NCBI GenBank assembly: GCA_038562555.1
Contig: JBCFBK010000042.1
Span: forward strand, 1 to 49,420
Reading direction: 5' to 3'
Length of the DNA stretch: 49,420 bases
Source: JBCFBK01 sp038562555
GTDB taxonomy: Bacteria > Bacteroidota > Bacteroidia > Bacteroidales > Prolixibacteraceae
Within the stretch, counting starts at the first letter, position 1, and each line of letters begins with the position of its first letter. The position numbers were made by a program, and so were the translations under genes. This document shows, in pieces, positions 43,916-49,420 of the stretch. The notes under the pieces are model-generated. The model saw only the letters and a program-made list of their open reading frames with translations. It did not search any database and was not told where the DNA came from.

Positions 43916-44059
43916 ATGGTAACAAAAGAAGAAAAAAAAGGCGAACCGCAAGTCAAAAAAGAATGGTCAAAACCGACTTTGACAGCGTTAGATCAAAAGT
44001 CAACGGCACTCGGGTTTGGTGGCAGTACCGATGGAATCACTCCGTCATCGGTGTCATAA
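43916..44059 (+). CDS. Lasso-peptide precursor 2
   Basis: 47 residues, in a different frame from the overlapping upstream extension of the cyclase ORF. The Lys/Glu-rich leader has W17-x-x-P20-x-L22 (EWSKPTLTALDQKST), a closer match to YxxPxL than the other two. Thr30 again lies 13 residues after the Trp. The core region is LGFGGSTDGITPSSVS if cut after Thr-Ala, giving Leu1 and Asp8 as ring partners, or GFGGSTDGITPSSVS with Gly1 and Asp7. It ends in Ser. It differs from precursors 1 and 3 in leader and core, so it is an older paralogue. The cyclase gene starts 17 bases downstream. Confidence 0.78.
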   Translation: MVTKEEKKGEPQVKKEWSKPTLTALDQKSTALGFGGSTDGITPSSVS

Positions 44060-44076
44060 ACAGCTGGTTGCCTTGT

Positions 44077-45954
44077 ATGATTCAGTTCCTCGGTTTTTAT
44101 TCCGATTTATCTTTAACACTTCCTGTTGTTTCGGTTGATTGCGAGGACATTTCGAATTCTACAGGGTCAACCGATCAATGGAATGAATTTAGTGATAAAA
44201 ATCTGTGTTTAAGGTGGGCATGGCTCCGTCCGGAAGATGCGAGGTCTCCAATCATTCCTTCTCCATTCTATACAGATTTGAATATAACTTTACTGACCAG
44301 TTCGAGACTTGACAACAAAGTTGAATTAGGGAGATTGCTAAACCTATCCGAAAAGGAGCCGGACACGATCTTTATAGCAGCCGCCTATCGAAGATGGGGC
44401 AAAAACTGTGTGGATTATCTTACAGGAGATTGGATTTTTTTTCTTTATGACAAAAACATCCGTGAGCTTTTTCTTGCGAGAGATCACTTTGGAAATACCG
44501 GACTGTTTTATTATCATAACGACGGTTTCCTGGTTTTCTCCTCCGATATCCGCCAATTGCTGGCACTGAAAAAAATCCCCAAAAGGTTAAATGAGCTTTT
44601 TGTAGTCAAAACCCTGGTCGCCTGGCCCAGAGCAGGTGAAGAAACGGCTTATGAAGGAATTTTCCGTTTACCTCCCGCACATTATCTGGAGGTTAAGGAT
44701 CAAAAAATCAAAATAACCCAGTACTATTTTTTAGAAAGAACGTTGCCCCTGCATTTCAAACGGGATGAGGAATACTTCGAACGATTCCTTGAGTTGTATA
44801 CCAGATCAGTGAGATCGTGTTTGCAGGGTGTTGGGCCTTTCGCGTCCACCCTGAGCGGGGGCCTTGACTCAGGTTCCGTTTCCGTTTTAGCTGCCCGTGA
44901 ATTATCAGCCAAGGGGCTAAAGCTTCAGAGTTACACATCCGTTCCGTTGTACGCAATAAATGAGCTTGAGCTAAAAAATCGTTTTGGCAATGAGTTTCCA
45001 TATGCCCAACGTGTTGTTGATTTTTCAGGAAATATCCAGGCTACATACATCGACGCAAAAGAAATTTCACTTCTTTCAGGGATTAAAAACTGTCTTTTCA
45101 GTCATGCGGAGCCCGGGCATGCCGCGGGGAACTATTACTGGATTCAAGCCATTTTAAAACAAGCCCAAAAAGACGGTATCAACGTTCTTCTCACCGGGCA
45201 AAATGGGAATGGCACTATTTCATGGCCTGGTTATCCGGAATCTCAGCAATTGGCCTCCATCATTCAGCATCCTTCCTTTTCAGTTCTCAAAAAATTAGTA
45301 TTTCAAATCGCCCCCTATCCCGTCATCGATTTTTACCGGCGGTTGGGCCTCGAAAAAGAACCCTGGTTAAACTACTCTGCCCTAAGTCGTTCCTGTTCAG
45401 ACCACCTGGCAATAGGAGACAGAATGAAGCGGGAAGAACATGATCCCCACTTCCTGCGCGGCAAATCACCTTTAGATACCCGATTTAAAATTCTTCAGCC
45501 GGGAAAGAGCCATTCCGGTTCTAACTGGCAAGCAAATGGATTTCAGTACGGTGTGGAAATAAGAGACCCGACCAAAGGAAAAGAATTAGTTGAATTTTGC
45601 ATCAGCATTCCCGATCGTCTTTATCGAAACGAGGCCATGGACAGATACCTGATCCGGGAAGCGATGAGGGGATTGCTTCCGGACAACGTCCGGTTAAATA
45701 AAAAAAGAGGATTACAGGGAGCAGATAATATTTATCGGGTCAGGGCCGAAGCTGCAGAAATTTCCGAAACACTATGCGACTTGAGAAAATCCGACCTTGC
45801 CAACCAGTTTTTGGATCTCTCCAAGATGGAAGCAGTCTTTAACCATGCCTTACGCGAAATTAACAAAGAGGCACCTGGCGATATCGCAACGATTCTGTTG
45901 CGTGGGTTAAATGCGGGCCTTTTTTTAAAGAATTTCGAAGAAAAATACACTTAA
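44077..45954 (+). CDS. Lasso-peptide cyclase (asparagine-synthetase-like, C protein)
   Basis: 625 residues from the ATG at 44077. The frame is open from 43963, but that part covers precursor 2 in another frame, so the later start is right. The N-terminal class II glutamine amidotransferase-like domain (about 1-200, IFRLPPAHYLEVKD near its end) has no Cys at position 2, so it cannot be an ordinary glutaminase, as in known lasso cyclases. The C-terminal synthetase domain has the ATP pyrophosphatase loop SGGLDSG (260-266). The family adenylates the Asp/Glu side chain and closes the macrolactam with the core N-terminus. This gene is visibly more AT-rich than the window average. Confidence 0.9.
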   Translation: MIQFLGFYSDLSLTLPVVSVDCEDISNSTGSTDQWNEFSDKNLCLRWAWLRPEDARSPIIPSPFYTDLNITLLTSSRLDNKVELGRLLNLSEKEPDTIFIAAAYRRWGKNCVDYLTGDWIFFLYDKNIRELFLARDHFGNTGLFYYHNDGFLVFSSDIRQLLALKKIPKRLNELFVVKTLVAWPRAGEETAYEGIFRLPPAHYLEVKDQKIKITQYYFLERTLPLHFKRDEEYFERFLELYTRSVRSCLQGVGPFASTLSGGLDSGSVSVLAARELSAKGLKLQSYTSVPLYAINELELKNRFGNEFPYAQRVVDFSGNIQATYIDAKEISLLSGIKNCLFSHAEPGHAAGNYYWIQAILKQAQKDGINVLLTGQNGNGTISWPGYPESQQLASIIQHPSFSVLKKLVFQIAPYPVIDFYRRLGLEKEPWLNYSALSRSCSDHLAIGDRMKREEHDPHFLRGKSPLDTRFKILQPGKSHSGSNWQANGFQYGVEIRDPTKGKELVEFCISIPDRLYRNEAMDRYLIREAMRGLLPDNVRLNKKRGLQGADNIYRVRAEAAEISETLCDLRKSDLANQFLDLSKMEAVFNHALREINKEAPGDIATILLRGLNAGLFLKNFEEKYT

Positions 45955-45990
45955 AGCCTTTATTCAATCCTATCAACACATGGCAAGTGA

Positions 45991-46093
45991 TGGTTTAATG
46001 CGGCAGAGGATCACTTCATTGCTGCTAAAAAGCGAATCAGTGAAGAACAACTTACAAACCTGATATCCTTAACAATATGCAAAACCTATTCGC
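45991..46093 (+). pseudogene. Possible gene remnant between cyclase and precursor 3
   Basis: The frame here reads AEDHFIAAKKRISEEQLTNL and continues ISLTICKT without a start codon; it opens just after a stop at 45988. The text looks protein-like and faintly resembles the helical C-terminal part of carboxymuconolactone decarboxylase/AhpD-type proteins. It may be the scar of a deleted gene at the junction of a duplication. Evidence is thin. Confidence 0.2.
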
Positions 46094-46120
46094 CAAAATC
46101 AAACTTTATTACATTTTACC

Positions 46121-46128
46121 TATATTTG
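46121..46128 (+). promoter_or_regulatory. -7 promoter element of lasso precursor 3
   Basis: TATATTTG again, 32 bases upstream of the ATG at 46161, inside a block nearly identical to that in front of precursor 1 (shared AATCAAACTTTATT and ATTAATTA words). Confidence 0.65.
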
Positions 46129-46160
46129 GCGGCTATAATTAATTACAACTAAAACGCTAA

Positions 46161-46292
46161 ATGAAAAACGAGGAATTCGCCAAACAGGCATGGCAAACAC
46201 CGGAAGTCGTTGATTTGGATATTGAAAAAACCAGAGGTGGACTTTTTTCGGAAGTTCGTGAAACGACGTTGGTATTTGGCACACCCAGCTAA
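46161..46292 (+). CDS. Lasso-peptide precursor 3
   Basis: 43 residues. Leader MKNEEFAKQAWQTPEVVDLD plus IEKTR is near-identical to precursor 1, with the same W11-x-x-P14-x-V16 and Thr24. The core GGLFSEVRETTLVFGTPS fits canonical lasso rules best of the three: the penultimate Thr is followed by one residue (Arg25), then Gly1, and Glu9 closes a nine-residue ring. The alternative is Gly1 at the second Gly with Glu8. It ends in Ser like the others. The tailoring and maturation genes follow in the same direction, so this is the head of the A-K-S-B1-B2-C2 operon. Confidence 0.82.
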   Translation: MKNEEFAKQAWQTPEVVDLDIEKTRGGLFSEVRETTLVFGTPS

Positions 46293-46336
46293 CATATTAT
46301 AGAATAAATAGTTAAAGATTATTATCGATTAAGAAC

Positions 46337-47176
46337 ATGATCATGAGCTTTCCGGTAGGTTCGGCTACGATCGACACGATTAAGGATGGAAGGGATCCGG
46401 GAGATTTTGAAGGTTGCCTTTATTCACGGCCTCATTTCAAAATAAACGAAACCGACTTTCTGCTGGACATAAAGCATACGGCCGGTTACCGTGTCAAAGA
46501 CGGAAACAGGATCCTGATTTATCCGTACAAAAATGCGGACCAGGAATCCATCAATCTTTTTCTGAACGGTTCGGTTTTAGGCGCCTTGCTGCACCAACGC
46601 GCTATCCTTCCTTTTCATGGCAGTTCCTTTGAATATCAGGGAAGCGGCGTGATTATCTGCGGGCATTCCGGGACGGGGAAGTCGGCTGTTACGACGGCCT
46701 TTTGCCAGAACGGAGGAAGGTTTATCTGCGATGATATTACACCGGTGCAGATTAATGAAACAAGGACTACGATCATGCCGATCAAAACCCGGACTAAACT
46801 CTGGGATGATTCCTTACAGAAGTTAGGCATTGAGCGTGGCGGTTTGGAGAAGATCAGACCGATGTTGAACAAGTTCTATCTTCAGGAGCAGGAATTTTGC
46901 CCAAACGAACTGCAGTTGACCCATTTATTCATTCTTGCCACACACAACAAAGATGAATTTGCCGTGAACGAACTGACAGACATAGCGAAATACAACGCTT
47001 TGCGCAAACAGATCTACCGGAAGGTCTATCTGCAAGGCATGCCCGAAACACGAAAGAAGTATTTTAAGCAATTGCTTCAACTGGCAGCTAAGGTGCGGGT
47101 AACACAGGTTGTACGGCCGCAGATTTGTGATATTTATGAAACCATGCGTGTCATCGAAACAGCGATTAACCGATGA
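46337..47176 (+). CDS. HPr-kinase-like lasso-peptide tailoring kinase
   Basis: 279 residues (an ATG two codons later at 46343 is an alternative). The P-loop GHSGTGKS (109-116) is preceded by LPFHGSSFEYQGSGVIICG and followed by an Asp-Asp pair in RFICDDITPV (about 129-137), the layout of the HPr serine kinase C-terminal domain. It has no real HPr-kinase N-terminal domain, and no HPr/PTS genes are near. Related kinases in lasso clusters (PadeK, ThcoK) phosphorylate the C-terminal Ser of the precursor. All three precursors here end in Ser. ATGA overlap with the sulfotransferase gene. Confidence 0.82.
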   Translation: MIMSFPVGSATIDTIKDGRDPGDFEGCLYSRPHFKINETDFLLDIKHTAGYRVKDGNRILIYPYKNADQESINLFLNGSVLGALLHQRAILPFHGSSFEYQGSGVIICGHSGTGKSAVTTAFCQNGGRFICDDITPVQINETRTTIMPIKTRTKLWDDSLQKLGIERGGLEKIRPMLNKFYLQEQEFCPNELQLTHLFILATHNKDEFAVNELTDIAKYNALRKQIYRKVYLQGMPETRKKYFKQLLQLAAKVRVTQVVRPQICDIYETMRVIETAINR

Positions 47177-48033
47177 AGAACATTGTTTGGCTGGTATCGT
47201 ACCCTAAGTCTGGCAACACCTGGTTCCGGATGTTTCTGGCCAACTATTTGAAAAATACACCAGAACCGGTAAGCTTAGAAGAAATCGAATTAACCCCTAT
47301 TTCAAGCAATGCGGTTGATTTTGATGAGATCATCGCCTTAAATCCATTCGAATTGGATGCCGATGAAGTCGATTTGTACCGTCCTGACATGTACCGGGCC
47401 TTGTCGGAAGAAGCTGAAAAAGCAGGCGAAATCAGTTACAAAAAGACACACGACGCGTATACACTAAACATGAAGGGCGAACCGCTTTTCCCGGCAGAGG
47501 TCAGTGTAAGCGCCGTGTATTTTGTGCGCAACCCGTTGGATGTTTGTGTGTCGTATGCCAACCACAGCGCTAAAGAAATTAATCATACATTTGCCTTGCT
47601 GCTGAATGAAGAAGCCAGTATTGCAGGTAAAAAGAGCGGACAACTCCGGCAGAAACTGATGTCGTGGAAAAGCCATGCAGAAAGCTGGAAAATGCAACCA
47701 TCAATCCCGGTACATTTCGTTCGTTACGAAGATATGCAGCAAAAACCGATGGAAGCTTTTGGGGGTATCATCCGGTTTTTGGGCCTGGCGTATGATGAAG
47801 CACGGTTGCAACGCTCGATCATCAACAGCGATTTTAAACTGTTGCAGCAAATGGAGCAGGAAAAAGGCTTTCGCGAAAAAATGCAGTTGTGCAGAAGTTT
47901 CTTCTGGAAAGGCAAGACAGGAAATTACCGTGACTATCTTTCGGAAGACCAGATCAACCGTATCGTGGATTACAACCGCGAGACGATGAAGGAATTCGGA
48001 TACCTTGACGCCGAGGGAAAGCTGACTGTTTGA
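47173..48033 (+). CDS. Sulfotransferase, PAPS-type, in lasso cluster
   Basis: 286 residues. The 5'-phosphosulfate loop is WLVSYPKSGNTWFRMF (6-21). The catalytic-base region is SYKKTHDAYT with His93. The 3'-phosphate-binding motif is YFVRNPLDVCVSYANH (116-131). The C-terminal part has FRKKMQ-like end-loop text (GFREKMQLCRSFFWKGKTGN), close to the R-K-G motif that holds PAPS. It should transfer sulfate from PAPS to a hydroxyl group. It overlaps the kinase gene by 4 bases, and the PqqD-like gene starts 26 bases later, so it belongs to the RiPP operon. The acceptor is probably a lasso core Ser or Thr, as no core has Tyr. Confidence 0.85.
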   Translation: MKNIVWLVSYPKSGNTWFRMFLANYLKNTPEPVSLEEIELTPISSNAVDFDEIIALNPFELDADEVDLYRPDMYRALSEEAEKAGEISYKKTHDAYTLNMKGEPLFPAEVSVSAVYFVRNPLDVCVSYANHSAKEINHTFALLLNEEASIAGKKSGQLRQKLMSWKSHAESWKMQPSIPVHFVRYEDMQQKPMEAFGGIIRFLGLAYDEARLQRSIINSDFKLLQQMEQEKGFREKMQLCRSFFWKGKTGNYRDYLSEDQINRIVDYNRETMKEFGYLDAEGKLTV

Positions 48034-48059
48034 GATTCTCCCGGCTTAAAAACATACTT

Positions 48060-48335
48060 ATGGAAAAATACAGCAGAAACGATCAAATTATTGACGGGGA
48101 GTTGGATGACCATCAGGTCATGATGCACCTCGAAAGAGGAAAATACTTCGGATTAAATCCGGTGGGCAAGCGCATTTGGGACCTGATCGAGGCACCGAAA
48201 AGCTTTAGGGAACTGACGGATATTCTTCTTGAAGAGTTTGACGTAACGAAGGAACAATGTGAGCAGGAAGTGCGCACTTTTCTGGATAAGGCCGTTGCAA
48301 GCGCTATCATCGTCAAAAGTGAAGCGGGTTCGTAA
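48060..48335 (+). CDS. PqqD-like RiPP recognition element (lasso B1 protein)
   Basis: 91 residues from the ATG at 48060. A TTG start at 48030 in the same frame is less likely. The PqqD-type winged helix-turn-helix is visible: strands around DHQVMMHLERGKYFGLNPVG, helix GKRIWDLIEAPKSFRELTDI, then EEFDVTKEQCEQEVRTFLDK. It binds the leader peptide through the W-x-x-P-x-(I/L/V) motif and presents it to the protease. It overlaps the protease gene by 17 bases. Confidence 0.88.
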   Translation: MEKYSRNDQIIDGELDDHQVMMHLERGKYFGLNPVGKRIWDLIEAPKSFRELTDILLEEFDVTKEQCEQEVRTFLDKAVASAIIVKSEAGS

Positions 48336-48735
48336 ATTCATCCGGCTTCCGGCAGGAGAGAAAAAACTGTTTGCAGAGGCCGTTTTCTTCCTCTTTTTCG
48401 CGAAAGTGTTTCTGCTGCTGCCCTTCCGGATCTGCGTAAAACGGTTGAAGCCCGCCGGCAATAAAATTGGTGGGGAGGCCGATACACGTGCCCTGCGAAA
48501 CATCCGCGACGCCATTGGCCGCGCCAATAAGCTGGCCTGGTGGAAAAACATCTGCCTGGTCAAATCGATTGCCGCCCGGTTGATGCTGCAGCGCCGGAAT
48601 ATCGGCTCGGTGATGTATCTTGGCCTGCAGTTTAAGAACGGCAAAGAGCTTATTGCACATGCCTGGCTAAAATCAGGAGATCTATATATCACTCCCAAAG
48701 GCAACATGAATTACAAGGAGATTTTCACGCTATGA
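48319..48735 (+). CDS. Lasso leader protease, transglutaminase fold (B2 protein)
   Basis: 138 residues if it starts at the GTG at 48319 (M-K-R-V-R-K-F-I-R-L). The ATG at 48259 would overlap the PqqD-like gene much further and adds residues unlike the family. An N-terminal hydrophobic helix (LFAEAVFFLFFAKVFLLLPF) is usual for the family. The catalytic Cys79 is in WWKNICLVKSIAARLMLQRR and His114 in KELIAHAWLKSGDLYI. It removes the leader after the conserved Thr-x site. The gene ends in an ATGA overlap with the second cyclase. Confidence 0.87.
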   Translation: MKRVRKFIRLPAGEKKLFAEAVFFLFFAKVFLLLPFRICVKRLKPAGNKIGGEADTRALRNIRDAIGRANKLAWWKNICLVKSIAARLMLQRRNIGSVMYLGLQFKNGKELIAHAWLKSGDLYITPKGNMNYKEIFTL

Positions 48736-49420
48736 GCTTTATCTTCGGCATTGTCAACTTCGATCAAAAAGCAGTGAGCCGGGAAGAAATCCGGTTGTTG
48801 GGCAACGGGGTGAAATGGGAAAACTTTATTGTACATACCGAAGGTTACGGGAACGTCGCGTTAGGCTATTGCCACCACCCACAGCGACAGCCAAAAGCCG
48901 GCTTATTTCATGGTGAAGATCTGCTTGTTTTGGGCGACATCCGGATCTACAACAACGAAGAACTTGGAAAAATATTCGACTACGCTTCTCCGGAAGAAGC
49001 TTTTGCAAAAGCTTACCGGCTATGGGGAACCGATTTTGCCAACCATATAAACGGCGATTTTGCCGCCCTGATTTTCGACCGGTGCAGTGAGCAGGCACAT
49101 TTGATCCGGGACCATATCGGGGCGCGCCCCCTGAGCTACCGGTTCGATGAACACAAGCTGATCTTCGCTTCGCATGAATTCGGGCTGGTAAAGTCGGGTT
49201 TGTTTCGAACAGACCTTTCGGAAAAAAAGCTCATTAACCGCTTCTTTTCGCAGGGGGAGATGTACAAACAAACTGTGTTTAAGCAGGTGCTGAAAGTGGT
49301 TCCGGGGCACGGTGTTTCATTCGCTGCCGATGGGAGCCACACGGTCAGAAAATACTGGAACCCTGAGAGCATTCTGAAAAACAAGTCTCTCACCTTTGAA
49401 GTTGCCGCAGCGCGTTTAAG
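48732..49420 (+). CDS. Second lasso cyclase / asparagine-synthetase-like protein (3' truncated by window edge)
   Basis: 229 residues visible, open to the window end. It starts MSFIFGIVNFDQKAVSREEI. The glutamine amidotransferase-like domain is recognisable (NHINGDFAALIFDRC, RDHIGARPLSYRFDEHKLIF, VFKQVLKVVPGHGVSFAADG). Position 2 is Ser, not Cys, so it is not a normal glutaminase, again like lasso cyclases. The synthetase domain with the SGGxDS loop would follow outside the window. The 4-base overlap with the protease gene makes it part of the same operon. It is only distantly similar to the first cyclase, so each may serve different precursors. Confidence 0.85.
   Translation, partial: MSFIFGIVNFDQKAVSREEIRLLGNGVKWENFIVHTEGYGNVALGYCHHPQRQPKAGLFHGEDLLVLGDIRIYNNEELGKIFDYASPEEAFAKAYRLWGTDFANHINGDFAALIFDRCSEQAHLIRDHIGARPLSYRFDEHKLIFASHEFGLVKSGLFRTDLSEKKLINRFFSQGEMYKQTVFKQVLKVVPGHGVSFAADGSHTVRKYWNPESILKNKSLTFEVAAARL

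Noticed and set aside
43963..44076. N-terminal extension of the first cyclase
   Set aside because: It is the out-of-frame overlap with precursor 2. The text has no similarity to amidotransferase N-termini, and an ATG lies 17 bases after the precursor stop.
1..49420. tRNA, rRNA, CRISPR arrays, toxin-antitoxin pairs or insertion-sequence transposases
   Set aside because: I looked for T-loop-like GGTTCGAATCC words, regular spaced repeats and transposase motifs while reading and found none that I could support.

Overview
The window comes from a Bacteroidota chromosome. The signs are two SusC/SusD pairs, an ECF sigma/FecR pair, a DUF4834 protein, the three-domain Bacteroidota-type polysaccharide export protein, and -7 promoter elements of the TAnnTTTG type in front of several genes. 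The GC-rich coding sequence and the gene content would fit a Bacteroidales/Marinilabiliales-like organism, but I cannot name the genus from sequence alone. I see no rRNA, tRNA, CRISPR array, transposase or integrase.

Layout. (1) 1-4940 is mostly housekeeping: the 3' part of an AraC-family regulator, a small exported protein, glycyl-tRNA synthetase, a DUF4834 membrane protein and GDP-mannose 4,6-dehydratase. (2) 5184-22370 is a surface polysaccharide locus: Wza-like exporter, Wzz-like chain-length protein, WecC and WecB (UDP-ManNAcA supply), a Wzx-type flippase, a DegT-family aminotransferase, an ATP-grasp ligase, an aminotransferase-fold/GNAT fusion, a putative Wzy polymerase and four glycosyltransferases. 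Two copies of a non-coding repeat lie in inverted orientation and bracket the 9.5-18.2 kb block. (3) 22490-39863 is a polysaccharide utilisation locus: ECF sigma factor, FecR anti-sigma factor, two SusC/SusD pairs, a surface lipoprotein and two heparinase II/III-type lyases. One identical 12-bp palindrome of LacI-operator type sits in the promoter regions of both the sigma gene and the first lyase gene. (4) 39957-43395 holds a NusG paralogue, three paralogous phage-tail-collar-domain proteins and a formyltransferase-like enzyme. (5) 43444-49420 is a lasso-peptide (RiPP) cluster that runs off the right edge.

The lasso cluster is the most interesting part. It has three short precursor genes that gene callers would probably miss (43487-43618, 43916-44059, 46161-46292), two asparagine-synthetase-like cyclases (the second truncated by the window), an HPr-kinase-like kinase, a PAPS-dependent-type sulfotransferase, a PqqD-like recognition protein and a transglutaminase-fold leader protease. 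All three precursors share a W-x-x-P leader motif with a Thr exactly 13 residues after the Trp, a ring acceptor at a plausible distance, and a C-terminal Ser. The C-terminal Ser and the kinase together predict a C-terminally phosphorylated lasso peptide. The sulfotransferase suggests a further modification, and because none of the cores contains Tyr, any peptide sulfation would have to be on Ser or Thr. The collar-protein/formyltransferase operon next to it is a second poorly understood unit.
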